DNA from: Apostichopus japonicus | Lineage: Eukaryota > Echinodermata > Holothuroidea > Aspidochirotida > Stichopodidae | Length of the DNA: 64,000 nucleotides | Direction: 5' to 3' | Assembly (NCBI RefSeq): GCF_037975245.1 | Contig: NC_092576.1 | Span: 7,961,001-8,025,000 of the forward strand | Shown: positions 52,192 to 64,000 of the stretch, in pieces | Layout of the letters: each line of letters begins with the position of its first letter | How positions within the stretch are numbered: the stretch's first letter is position 1 | Notes under the pieces: generated by a model | What the model saw: only the letters and a program-made list of their open reading frames with translations | What the model was told of the DNA's origin: nothing | Database searches by the model: none | Program-made: the position numbers and the translations under genes

Positions 52192-52971
52192 CAGTCACGT
52201 ATCCAGGGGGGGGGGCGTTGGGGCGGCGCGCGACCTCCGGGTAAGAAACAGAAGAAAGAAGAAAAGGGGGAAAACACTGGGGAAAAAATAGGAGGAAGGA
52301 GAGGAAGGAAGGGAAAAGAAAAAGAAGATAGAGAGAGAGAGAGGAGAAAAGGAGGGAGAAGAAGAAAAACGCAAAGACACCGGGAAGAGAAGGAGGAACA
52401 GTGACATAATTAAAGCGCTGATCCCTGTGTGCGCCTCACCCTACCCCTTACACCGACAACTCCATATTTGTCGTTTTCATTTTTCCTCTTTCACTAATGT
52501 ATATATATATATATATACTATATATGGTCTATCATAACGCGTGTGTGTGTATGGGCGCCTTAAAAAGTTGTACGATTGTGCTTGGCTGGTCTTGAACTCT
52601 ACCAAGTCGTCGGGGAACATGACGCATTTGGTATTAAACCAGGATCTGTATGCGAACTGCACTAGACCTATGTCCTTCGATTCAACACTGCCATCTCGAG
52701 AGAAAATGTTAAACCCTCAGACCTGAATGCTAATTGTTACCCAAACCTAGTACCGCAACTCTTACAATGAATATAAAAATAAATTCCGCATGCGATTGGA
52801 GAATTGAGAACATCTCCTGTCAATATAATGTAGTGGATCCAATGGCGTACCATGGGCGGAGGAGGGGGGGGGGCAGAAATGTTCTTGTTCGCTGCGCGCT
52901 AACCGATGGTCGCGCTCCGCTTGGATAGTAATTCGCGCCCCCCGGGTTAGAAAATCCTGGATACGGGCCTG
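52192..52971. mobile_element. Possible hAT-like element at the junction of the two segmental units
   Basis: Starts CAGTCACGTATCCAGG and ends CCTGGATACGGGCCTG. The reverse complement of the end, CAGGCCCGTATCCAGG, matches the start at 13 of 16 positions. A G homopolymer follows the left end and a purine-rich tract lies at 52245-52400. A second G-rich end-like word (CAATGGCGTACCATGG) at 52840 means this could be two nested elements. No clean target-site duplication was found. Confidence 0.5.
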
Positions 52972-53824
52972 TATATATTAGGCTTATCTGTGTAACACGT
53001 TGCTATAGCCCATGTTTTTTAAGCTGCCATACAGTCCTTTACTTTTTAAAGAAGCGAGGCTATATGTACCCTCATATGTGAATGGTTTTATGATTGCACG
53101 CATCTCTGAATCCATCTTCAAGTTCGATTATGTTTTTCTCCAGGCTTTTTGTTGACATCAAAATATAATGACATATAATTTTATCCATTGAAATAATATT
53201 TTGAGAACATCAATATATATACCAACGCAAGATAACCGCAGTGGAAGTTTACTCGACTGGAATGAAATAAAGCATCATGCATGATATTGATATTAAACGT
53301 AATAACATCTAAATAAATATGTACTAGATATAAAAGCGAATAATTCTTTATAACTTCATCAAAAATTGAGTATCGTTTATGGTTCACTATTCAAATTTGT
53401 AGCAATTAACATTAATGTTTTAGTTTAGACAAAGAACATCATGAAGATGCAATGTTTATTTTTATTGAAGTAGTAAAGGAAAATCAACAAATATGCAAAG
53501 ATGTCTGTTGCAATATGGTTGATTGTACTTTCAAAACTGATCGTATTCTTTTACAGATACTCTAATAGTGAAACTGTTTATGTTCTTTTCCAACTGTATT
53601 GGGCATTATTCGACAATAAATGTATTTAAGAAGAAAAAACCGGGCTGCAAGCCAGTGACGACTGAATTTATCAACTAAACTTACTCTAATATAAAACAAA
53701 CTGGACTGATTAAATGATACGTCATTTTACTTTTGCCGTTCAGCTGTCAAGACTCAGTTTTGTTTTTACTTAACTGTTTAGTTAAATATATTAAATATCT
53801 TTCGTTCAGGATAAGTCTATCAGC

Positions 53825-56349
53825 ATGAATGTCCAACGATCCATTCCGAAGATTGCTGTCTGCATGGTTTGGCTTGTTTCTTATGCATATTTTTGCGAGT
53901 CTCAAGAAATAATAGCTGGTCTTCGATATGCCAAGAATTTTGGACCTAGTGGGAGATTTCTCGTTCAACGTTCACATCTTGAAGACGCTATCCAAGAGCT
54001 TGGCTTAGAAGGTAAGGAAATATCAATAAGGACTGAAATAAGTTGACGAATCAGATTTTTGTAACTATTACCGGATATATGATTTGATATAATTCCACGT
54101 TTTAGATTCATTTCCTCGCAGCACATTGTCCGTTTTCAAGGACATTAACTCAGGAATTCACTCACCGATAAAGCAATTAAATGTCTCTCAAATAATACCT
54201 TTAAAATGCCCTTAAACTCCATCTCATGACCAAATATGTGTGACTAATATTTCTTGGTTATGCTATTGAAGTCTTTGATTACCTTAAATAGCAGTAACTC
54301 ATTTCTTTGTGTTTTTTAACTCTTTTTCTCGTTTATGGTTCTATAGTTAGTGGTATTTGTATTTTGTAAAGGGGTGTTTATGTTAATAAGTTACTCCAAG
54401 CTTCTTGTGAGCACTCCTCAGTCTCTTTAAAATTATCATATTCTGTGTATTAGTATGTTGTTTATTTCAAAATCATCTGAAATAAAGTTCTATGAATAAA
54501 ACAAAAAGAAACAAAATAGGATAAATTAATGTCATTACACTATGAAATCTAATCGTTGCCAAGACCATAAAATGCGTCCTAATACACAGACGTATATCAC
54601 GAGCTGCAAATCGCCCAAAATCAAATATGATTTTGTTGCTAGGATAGAGGGTCTCACATTCATAGTTCTACCTATACCATACTCTAGGTAGACTCACCAT
54701 GTTATCGACGAAATATTGTAACAACCAACTTTTGGCATATTCATTTACTGTCAAATCCTATTTCATACACTTACAACACATCGGAAACATGTTACTATAT
54801 TTTCTTAAGCTAAAGTGGTTGCATAACTTGTTAAAGTACTGTTTCAGTTTTCTCAGCAATTCTTAAATGCAAGTACTGTACCTTTTTTCCAAACTGCCAC
54901 TATTTAAGTGTCCATGTTTTGGTTAAATGCTGGTACATGTTTTATCAAACTTTGTCCAGGGGTACCGTCAGTAAGATATCTTGTGGTATTACTAAAAAGT
55001 ACAAAAAGATTACAACTTTTTAGAATGCATATTATTAACAATTTATCAAGTTGGTTTATACACAAAAACTAGTGAAAATAATTTTGTCGTTAATCGACTT
55101 GTAGAAACTTTAGACAGGTTTGCTAGCACCTCCCCATTGGATAACTGGCGCGTTTGCCATCTTTTTCATACATGACCAGTACCTCCAGTGTTGTTCCTCT
55201 GCTCTTCTGCACAGGCATACAATAGTCTCTATAATTTCTCAAATTTTCACACGAGATGTATCCTGTTTGATTAAAAGTTTAAGTGTTGCATATTATTCTT
55301 TTTTTCGAATCTAATTTGTGATTATTATCAATAACAATGAACGTTACATATTGTATGCTATCATAACTAGATCCCTCATATTAAAGGTGATAAGATAACC
55401 ATTTAAAATAATAATTTCATAGGTTTTTGGTTTTGATATTAGCAACTCAAAATTTGATTTGTTTGCTATCTTATATGTGTAGCAATAATGTCTAGTTTCA
55501 ACAACTTGATCATGAGACTACACTGACTTTTGATTAATTAAGAAATCCAACAAATAATAGCATAAGAAACACTTTAACTAACTGTATGTTTTCGAAGAAG
55601 AAAGTAATTAATTTTTTGTTTTTCATGTAGGTATGGTTCAACTGTTGACGTCTTCTGAGTACGATGATACTCTTGGTGAAGTAGCAGTTCTGGTACAAAG
55701 TTGTTCGGATCTGACCATTGCTGACGGACTCTCTACTTCCCAACAGGACCAGATATCCACTTCCGGGACCGTCCTTCTCATTGGTTTACCTGTTGTTTCC
55801 TCCAACAGCGGTGACCATGCGTTAATCTGGTTGGCACTTTTAACTGACGCAGCAAAACCGTTATTAGTTCCTTACATGACGAGTACAGATGCAATTCAAT
55901 ATATTGACAGCATTGAAATGGGAGAAGATTACATCATCCTACGAGATAATGACGACGTAATGCGGATCGGTGTCTACCATGATCAAAATTGTGTTGATAA
56001 CGAAGAACTGGGCAAGGATTTGGACAATTTTGTCGGGGGACAGGACGTTCGTCTTTCTAACTATCCAGCGAAATTCGACTGGGGTTGTGATAGTCTTAGG
56101 GATGACGTCAATTTTTGTGAAGTCCTCGACCCTCTCATGTGTGCCATCCAGAGTACCAACGGCAACGCGTGTACAACGATGTCAACAAGTAGGTCAAGGA
56201 GATGTCTAGCAGATATGGAGATTGTCGAAATGACCGGGGTCTTTGAAGAGGCTGCCCCATTTCTGGCTAGTAAAGTTCCAACTAAAAGCTTTGAGGCTGG
56301 ATGGATTACAAGAGAGCACGGTGTAGGCATTGTGTTTCCTTGCTTCTAG
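53825..56349 (+). CDS. Unrecognised secreted eight-cysteine protein, copy B
   Basis: Exons 53825-54011 and 55631-56349 give 301 aa with the same splice phase and signal peptide as copy A. All eight cysteines are kept. Exon 1 differs from copy A at one residue (P5R). Exon 2 differs at 21 residues, six of them within residues 121-132. The intron is about 1 kb longer than in copy A. The word preceding the ATG (CTTTCGTTCAG) is an even better acceptor than in copy A, supporting an upstream untranslated exon. Its start codon is 1.9 kb from that of the lectin A gene, which runs the other way, so the two could share a regulatory region. No function can be assigned. Confidence 0.85.
54190..55210. other. 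Extra ~1-kb block in intron 1 of copy B
   Basis: Unit A passes directly from AAATGTCTCTAAAGG to AAAGGCATACAATAG, whereas unit B carries about 1 kb between the same two words. No terminal repeats, target duplication or coding region were recognised, so it could be an insertion in B or a deletion in A. Confidence 0.55.
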
Positions 56350-56419
56350 TGTCTCCTGTTTTACTTCTGTAATAGGATTACCACGCACTACTCACCTGTA
56401 GTTTTTCTCAGAATCAATC

Positions 56420-56425
56420 ATTAAA
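56420..56425 (+). terminator. Poly(A) signal ATTAAA, unknown secreted gene B
   Basis: Same position relative to the stop codon as in copy A. Confidence 0.5.
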
Positions 56426-56429
56426 ACCG

Positions 56430-59400
56430 TGAGACATTTTTTTTCTGCCTCTTTTATTTATTACATTTTAGAGGGAAAGTAATTGTAAAAAATTATCATT
56501 GAAAGTAAAATCATAAATTACGGAAAGACATATGATTCAAAATGATAGAATAAATCAGTACCTCAGAAAAAGTATCAGCATGTTAAAAGTTAATGTCAAA
56601 ATGCCAATATTGAATTAAGTATGTTTTCCACACAGCACACTATATCGGTGCATGAACCTGATTTCTTTGATAATTATAACTATAATTAAATACATTTATT
56701 AGGGAATGCGTAGAATGACGTGGAACGCTATTATGATTCTGCAATCAACACTTGTATTCAACATGATAATAAATTATTCCCACTGCATATTGTTTATCGC
56801 GTGATAATGTAAGTATTTTTTTTTGTCTATAATTGTCTCCTTTCTAACTCTTAGTACCGCTGTTGAAATCTCGCTGAGACTCCAAGTCATGCATGTTTAA
56901 AACTCAGCCCTTTGACACGCTAAAATATAAATAATAAGTTCAGGTAAATTGTGTAAACAAAACATTGTGTAATAATTCACCAATGGCACCAGTACGTGAA
57001 AGTTTATACGTGTTGTAGACATCCGTGTATCGGTGCTGATTAGTTGGAAAATTAGCTTTTTATTTGTGACTGTAATGGACATGACCGAATTCACAGGTAA
57101 GACCTCTTTGCGACACGAGATGAGATGCCTTAAAGTCTCAACGTCTGTTTTCCAAATTTTAACTTCGACCTTTCCAGCTTACTGCCCTAAAAGCTCAGTA
57201 AAAATGACACCGTTCTATACAGTTTTCATAAAATAATGATTATTTTTATTGAATTATCTGTCGTTAAACATATTAAGCAGAATAAAATTCGCCAGATTTT
57301 TTAACGAGTCCGTAGATTCTTCAAACTACATTCAAACTATGCAAGCCCCGCCAAACAGGTCGCGCGTAAATCAAATCTCTCTGTTTTGTTTACGACCGTG
57401 AGGCCTGCGTGCTATCCTGTTTTAGGTCTATTCTCTTGAATAGTATATATCTTTCTATCGGTCTTACCGATGTATCTTGCGAAATTGTGTTATTTCCTCC
57501 CATTGCAAGGACTAAACAGGTGTTTTCAGACGTTTCCTCCGTAAAATTGTGGACGAAAAGTGGACGATACGAGTATATATAGGTTTCACTTGTGTAATGA
57601 ACATGCTGATATGGGCGGTCAGCAGTGATTTTACGGTAAACATTCCCGGAAGAAAAGCAATAGAAAATAAATTCGTTCTTCCGATTGCGACAGCTTTTTT
57701 TCAATAAACCCACTTGGTCAGAGTGCATTTAGGATGAGAAATATTGAATCTGCTTCGGAAGTTTGTTTTCAAAATTCTTCAACAAACATATTTTCTATGT
57801 TGGTGACACCTATCGTGCATCATTTAGCTTGAGTAATTAGTATCAAATAAGTTTCGAGCTGGTGAACAGAGCTTTTCCCTATAGGACCTACTTGTAACAG
57901 TTCACTGGATTTGGTAAGCCGGAAGTCCAAATAAAAGGCTGTTACAACAGTCAAGTCTGGATGAAACAAAAGCATGGATAAGTGACTTAGTCGACATTTG
58001 ATCAAGATATTTGCGAATTTGGCTATTTTTTTTCTGATAGCGAGTGCAGCAGAGGGGTAGATGTTATGAACAGGTGTCACCAGTGCGAGTTTATAAATAG
58101 TTAAAGGTGTGACGTATAGGTTACTCTTGAAAGTTCAAACATTTGTCTATGACTTTCACGTCGTACCGATATCCATACGCAGATCCAGTGGGGTAAGGTG
58201 GGGTACAACTCCCTTTTTCAGCCCACATAAAAAATGAAAGTAGATATAAGCACAACCGTGCTTGTTAACCGTACCAGCCGTAATTATTCACCCAACTGAA
58301 AGCCTAAAAATGCCTCAAATGAGTGTATCAGTTTCTTTGGCGGGGAGATGGGCATTAAAAACCCAACTCCAACATGAGAATCCGCTTCAACGACCTCAGG
58401 CCCTCCTCTTCATAATCTTGCATCCACCACTGTCATCGCATTAAATATTTACTAATACAACATGATAACAAAATGTTGGAGGTAATTGAAATGTTTTCTA
58501 GAGATTGGTATGAGTGTAATGGCTTAATGATGAGATATATATATCACATAAAAGTTAAAATACCGCTGACAGTGTAGTGCCCGAAAACTTTATCCAGATG
58601 TTTGGACATCCCTGTCTGGACAATGGTTCCGTCCATGTTAATTAGGTTGACCGTGCAGTGACCTTTTATAAGTTTCAACCCTTTAAAGTGTTAATGTAAA
58701 AATAGTATTATCTAAAATATTTTCTATCATTTGAGGCTAAAATTGTGAAAATTTGTTGAAAAAATGACCGAAATATAAGGATTGTCATTAAAATTGCGGA
58801 CACGCCCCCTCTATCAGGCTATACAATACATAAAAAAAATCACGTATATACACCCACACATTGTGCAAGCCTTGTTCTTACAACAACGGATTGGTGGCGC
58901 TTTACCGATATTCATTTCTTTACTGTTATAAGGAAGCCTGTAAAGAACATAATATTTATTACTTTTTAAAAAGAGTTGTGATTTTTGGAAACTGTGAAGT
59001 TTATCAACTGTTATTCTGTTTTTGGACGGGTTTTTGGCGATTTTCCGAAGATATTGCAAATATCCAATTCTCTTTAGCCCTGATCGTTCCAGGTAGTTTG
59101 TTTTAGTGTGTTGGGCTTGTTGTAGAACATTTATGAAGGTGCTGGCCTGTTTCTATGTGGCGCGTAGATTTGTTTGAAAGCAAAAAAGGTCAAAATGTAG
59201 AACTTTCCCACTTTTTGAATAGCACCCCCTAAACGTAAATTTTGCAATCATACAATTTTTTTTTAAAGATATTTTTCTTTGAGGCATATTCCGCCCAGTG
59301 ATAGGTCAAGGAAGTTGCCAGGTGGGACAAATCTCTCTCATTTACCTACCTATACTTTATGAGTTGTGTTAACCTGAATATCGAATATATGATGGAAGGG

Positions 59401-60631
59401 AGGGGTGGGGGTGGGGGTGGGGGTGGGTGGTGGGGGAAGGTTGGTATAATGCTGTAAGATGGGAAGTGGCATAAACCTTCATGTAGCTAACAAATGCAAT
59501 TGACATTTTGAGTAGAAGATATCCACACTGAGGTTTATACTTGTCTATGGTTAATCAATTGGAGGATCAGAGTCTCTACAAAAGTATTTCTGAAAGTTTC
59601 TAGCATTTTTAGGTTGCTAAAGTTTGGGAGTCAATACTGATGATATTATAGCTACTGTCAGTGTTTTTTTTTATTACAGGTCAGGAGCCCATGTAGCGTC
59701 GGGTAAAAGGTAAGGACTGTTCTAAGGGTTGATTCAACGGTTATGCTTCAAAGAGTATCCATTCGAAATGTAACATGTCGCAATCTTGATGTCGACGAAT
59801 AAGTTGTTGATTTCCATTGGATTATTCTCTCCTTCTTGGTGATATATAACTTTATGTAGGAATATCTTAGGGTTGGCTATAATGAGGTTACATAATTAAC
59901 TAAATATAGCTTTAAACCAGATGTGTATGAGCACGTGAGACCTATTTCGTGCTCTTTTGCAACATCAATAAAGGAATCAGAGAATACAAACCACTTTATT
60001 CCCATTTCCACAATATTTTATTCCATTATGTTAAAGTATTGATGACAAATTAAAGTCTGGAGTAACATTGAAACCTACGTGCAACTAATCATGCATTTAC
60101 ACTACCAAAGACCATTTAAATTAAAAACGGAAGTCTAAACATTTTTGTAAAACCTTCACAGAATATTGATTACAACTCGACAATGGTACAGTAAACAACG
60201 TCCGCTAAAAACAGTTTCTAATTTCAAATGATAGTCCAGAGGAAAAAAAAAGACTAAAGATATTGATTATTCATCCAAGAAAAAAAAATCGCTTCTAGCA
60301 ATTTTTTACCATGCGTTTTCCAAATATTGCTAATTTTAGTTGTCACAGTTTATACCATATATGAACATGAAACAAACATTATAATGATACCACAGTTGTA
60401 CACCGATAAGCAACATGTTGTGTTTTCTTTACTTTTTAAATTATTTCTACTGGATTGGTTAGGATTTGAATTTATTTTGACAATGTGAAGTTATCAATTT
60501 AAACACAAATGGAGAACATCTTAAGGTATTTAAGACATTATATAAATTCGTCGGTGTGAGTCGCTTTTCTTAAAGTTCATATTTTGTGCACAAACGTGCA
60601 AACTTCAACTGTTTTGATCTAAAAAATCCAA
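56430..60631. other. Conserved non-coding stretch between the two genes of unit B
   Basis: Counterpart of 44660-48727. Includes the longer LINE fragment and a GGTGGG-rich microsatellite near 59400-59435. No supported gene. Confidence 0.5.
57880..58085 (-). pseudogene. LINE reverse-transcriptase C-terminal fragment, unit B
   Basis: The minus-strand frame reads IRKYLDQMSTKSLIHAFVSS, RLDCCNSLLFGLPAYQIQ and then a stop. It is longer than the unit A copy, showing that the LINE scrap predates the segmental duplication and was later shortened in A. Confidence 0.75.
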
Positions 60632-60932
60632 TTAAAGACATGGAAGTTTACAAATGAAAGGAAATTGATCGTTAGTGAATGTATGGACGTCCACCCATTG
60701 ACCATTGCAGTAACTTCCGCCGGAAAAGGCACCGTACCCATCAGGGTGGGCATTGGGGTCATTTCCGCACCAGTTCTGGTAGTCGTAGTAGGAGCCGTCC
60801 GTCCAGGCGGGTGAAACACCATCCTTTAATCGAAGACCTATGAAGACTTGGGGATTCCAGCCATCAGTAGCCTTTAAGGTAAAGCAAGTAATATCTCTTA
60901 TAACAGATATCATGGACAGGAATACGTGTATA

Positions 60933-60963
<31 letters not shown>

Positions 60964-63732
60964 CACATATATTACAAAGTTGGATTGATTATTTGTATTC
61001 AAACATAAGAAGGGAATTTAAAAGCTTGTAAGTTCCTTCTGTCTAAGATATTCAACTTTAAAACAATTCAAGTCCTTGGAATGATGCGCTAAAGTTAAAT
61101 TGGACTTGATTGCAGGTCTTAATATTAATGTTAAATTGATTGTTTTGTGACACAAACTGGAGTGATAACATTGATTTTAGCTGTGTACTGTTTGAGCAGC
61201 ACTTCAGGGGGTTAAATAGATTTTGAAAAGGCAACACTTAAATTCTCTATTGTGGAAACTTTGAATTATTTATTTTCATTTTGTAAATGGTTTAATGTAG
61301 AGGTTAAGGTTTCATTCACACTTTCCAGTTGCAAGGTCTTATTTTTTTTCGTCACTGTCATGTTTCGTAACATGTTATGTCGTGATATGAAACATTACTT
61401 TCTACATACTACACAATTTCTAAGTATTATAAAGCATTTTATTATCAGAACGTAACTGATGCATAACCCATTAATTTCTTTGATTAAATTTAAGGATCTC
61501 TTTTCATTATGAATTTTTCCTATGTGGTTTTATAAAGTGGGTCATGAAACCCCGATTCCTATTAAAAAGAGGACATACACCCATCCATGATTGTTAACTT
61601 ATTTGACCGATATTTGGAGAACAACTGACCTCTAAACAGATAAAAAACATTTTTCTCTGTTTGGGTGATATTCTACTTTAAAAAGTCTGTAAGCTGTAAG
61701 TCTGTGATTTCGTTATGCCACTAACATCTTATAAAAAACCTTTTCGATTTCTCTTTGATTTTCTCTTTATAATTGCAGGGTAGCATGTTAACAGTTTTGA
61801 AACCATTGCCATGATTAGATCATTTTAAGGGTTTGGATTTCTAAAAAACCCATGGCAACTCCGATACAGAAAATGAACATTAAAATAAGGAAATAATACC
61901 ATAAAAAAATGCAGTCCATGTGACTCTATGATGCCATAGTTTGACTTCATCAAATCTTCAGCGTTTGTGTAAAGGAACATTAATTATATGTGATCCCCAA
62001 GATTGAGTAAGATTTTTCTTAGCTGTTTGGGGAAGGTATTGATGACAGTGAGCACTATCAAGTAGACAAACAATAATGGCTTGATCGAGGTCTCTTTAAA
62101 CATTGCTGGATATTATAGTTACCCCTGGAACCATTGAAGCTAGGGCTTCATATTCCTCGGTTGAATGGACTGAAGCAAGATGTCCGAAACCATAAGGGCC
62201 TGGACTAAAATGTCGACACGTCGATTCTGCTTCTTCAAAGGTCTTAGGAGTATCGACGTATCTGTGACGGAATAAAAACGTAAAGTAGTTTTCATCGGTA
62301 TACAGGTTATTTTTACACGATGACATGTATATAAATTAATCAAAGGAGATTCTGTAAACCGTTACAACGATTCCCACTAAATAACGAAAACGAAAAAGTG
62401 TCTATTGACAAAGTTGTTTGAAATGGTTCTTGTTAAGTGTGTTTCTGGGGAGAATGGGATAGTTAAATTATGATGAAAGAACCAGTTATGTGTAAATTTG
62501 GTAATAACTAAACTTACAAATAATTGGTCGTCTATCTTTCTATGGGAAGGGAATCTACGAACAAGGACATTTTACAACGACATTCTAAGACTCAAAGAAG
62601 TTAAAGAGACTTTTCCACATTGTACGCGGGACTAAAAGTTTACTCAGTGCCTGTAAGACACCATAAAATAACTCGCCCTTCCTTTTTTTCTCGGGACTAT
62701 AGTCGTTGGATATATTAAGAGGCGGAAGATTACCTAACAGTCCTCGAGATATTTGCTGAAAACCTTGACCTATGTATAATATCCCTACTAAATGAGGAAG
62801 GTGGAAGATTGATCCATCAATCTGTTTACTCCATATTTCTTGGAGATATTTTGTCACATGAGCCAAAATATAAATGAGAATACCAAGGAGACATCCAAAT
62901 GATACAATTTGTGCTTAAATATCCGAAGAATTCCATTTATAAGTAGAACTTAGCTTTCGAATACACTGCTAACTGAAACATCGACACTTTTACATGTTAA
63001 ATTTTAGGAATCATTCATTCTTTGACGTAAATATCGAAGGCACCAATGTATGATGATTTTGATCAATGAAGCATTTGTATTTTGTAGCATTTTATGAAAT
63101 TTGAAATGATGTGCGAATTTGTATGAAATTGGTTCGTTAAAGAGATTATTACACGTTTAATATTTAAACAGACAACTATTGATGTCAAATGCCCCCAAAG
63201 CGGAATCAGCCGATGAAATACCTGTATTTGCTTTCGAAACAGCAAATTTAGAGAGCTTTAACCTTTTCATCGTTTTGTCTAAGATATTGTCTCGTATCTA
63301 TTCCATTCCGAATGGACTCTTCAGATGCACATACACCTGATCACACTGTCAGAGTCTCGAGGCAAGGCGACTAGTGTTGAGAGTGGATCAGTTAATTCGT
63401 TTGGTTTCCGTGCCCAGGCTCCCATCGTTCATTTCCGTGATGCTCGCCTGACGTTACGCCGTAATTATTCTCACGGTTATAATATCAATTTAAGTGAACT
63501 TTGGTTGAAAATTAAATAACTTGTTTGGTTATATGCTCATTCTCTAATATTGGTGAATTTTCTATAAGAAAATGAAATTAACTACAACCTATTTAACAAA
63601 ATGAAATATAATTTCTGCTTACTTGTAACAGCCAGAACCAGGAATTGCCATCCAGTCGGGGTAACAGGAACAAGCACTGCATCCTCCAAGGAGAGTTAAG
63701 GCAAAGACGACAGTGACCAGAGACAGAGCCAT
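60632..63732 (-). CDS. Secreted C-type lectin, copy B
   Basis: Exons 63732-63623, 62261-62123 and 60871-60632 give 162 aa. The protein differs from copy A only in the signal peptide (V10F), two residues in exon 3 (S to G in ATDGWNP, N to Y in GGSYCNGQW) and loss of the final Glu through an earlier stop. Exon 2 is identical at the protein level. The domain landmarks, including NWCGNDPN and WVD in place of the canonical triplet and WND, are retained. Most other changes are silent, indicating constraint. Same role expected as copy A. Confidence 0.92.
60931..60970. repeat. Short (TA)n/(CA)n microsatellite in lectin intron 2, copy B
   Basis: Counterpart of the much longer run at 49028-49140. Confidence 0.9.
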
Positions 63733-63807
63733 GATTCAGTCTTCTCAGGTGAGATGTAGATGTTAGTAATCGAAAGTGAATTGTGAAGAAACGATGGCTT
63801 TGCTAAA

Positions 63808-63816
63808 GTTTTTATC
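63808..63816 (-). promoter_or_regulatory. TATA-like box of lectin B
   Basis: GATAAAAAC at the same distance from the start codon as in copy A. Confidence 0.45.
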
Positions 63817-64000
63817 TCTTTTGCATCTCCAAGTTTGCGTAACTTTCATCCAGTGACGCGGAAGCGAATCAACCTTTAAAGGACAAGTTGATCGTACAAC
63901 CGTGACAATAGTGTTTAAGTGCTGGTTGTTTCTTTGCTAAGAAGAAGCCCGTCGCGGTACTAGTTTTAAGACAGCTGTATGCGTCAGGAAAGCTTGAATG

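Larger units (their letters stand above)
53155..64000. repeat. Segmental duplication, unit B
   Basis: Second copy of the cassette in unit A. The last bases of the window (CAGCTGTATGCGTCAGGA) match 52153-52170, the right end of unit A, so unit B ends at or just past the window edge. It has an extra stretch of about 1 kb at 54190-55210 inside intron 1 of the unknown gene, and lacks the hAT element found in unit A. Confidence 0.9.

Overview
The window is eukaryotic and looks like marine invertebrate deuterostome DNA, most probably an echinoderm such as a sea cucumber. This is inferred from AT-rich sequence, intron-split genes with GT/AG borders, dense degraded repeats (hAT-like MITEs, tRNA-derived SINEs, LINE scraps, minisatellites) and a small secreted C-type lectin of the type known from echinoderms. 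The species cannot be fixed from sequence alone. Six protein-coding genes can be supported, in three paralogous pairs; nearly everything else is repeat or unexplained non-coding DNA.

Left half (1-34 kb): two phospholipid scramblase (PLSCR-family) genes point away from each other. One is on the minus strand (10207 down to 5752, five coding exons, 281 aa) and one on the plus strand (27426 to 33565 or 33992, 288 or 285 aa). They share the same coding-exon architecture (exons 2, 3 and 4 are exactly 144, 230 and 121 bases in both). The plus-strand gene carries two tandem copies of its last coding exon, so it can encode two C-terminal ends. The 17 kb between the two start codons holds hAT-type elements, a LINE reverse-transcriptase fragment, a 4-kb interval bounded by inverted repeats around a broken ORF, and a 1.3-kb minisatellite made of 22/27/32-base units.

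Middle (34-41.6 kb): no gene is visible. It contains a 33-base tandem repeat, a ~110-base satellite, a SINE and a long CCGT microsatellite.

Right third (41.6-64 kb): a tandem segmental duplication. Each unit of about 11 kb holds a two-exon plus-strand gene for an unrecognised 301-aa secreted protein with eight cysteines, followed convergently by a three-exon minus-strand gene for a secreted C-type lectin (163 and 162 aa). The lectin copies are almost identical, while exon 2 of the unknown gene has changed mostly at amino-acid-altering sites. The unknown secreted family, its pairing with a lectin in an amplified cassette, and the duplicated scramblase terminal exon are the best leads. Function is inferred only for the scramblases and lectins.
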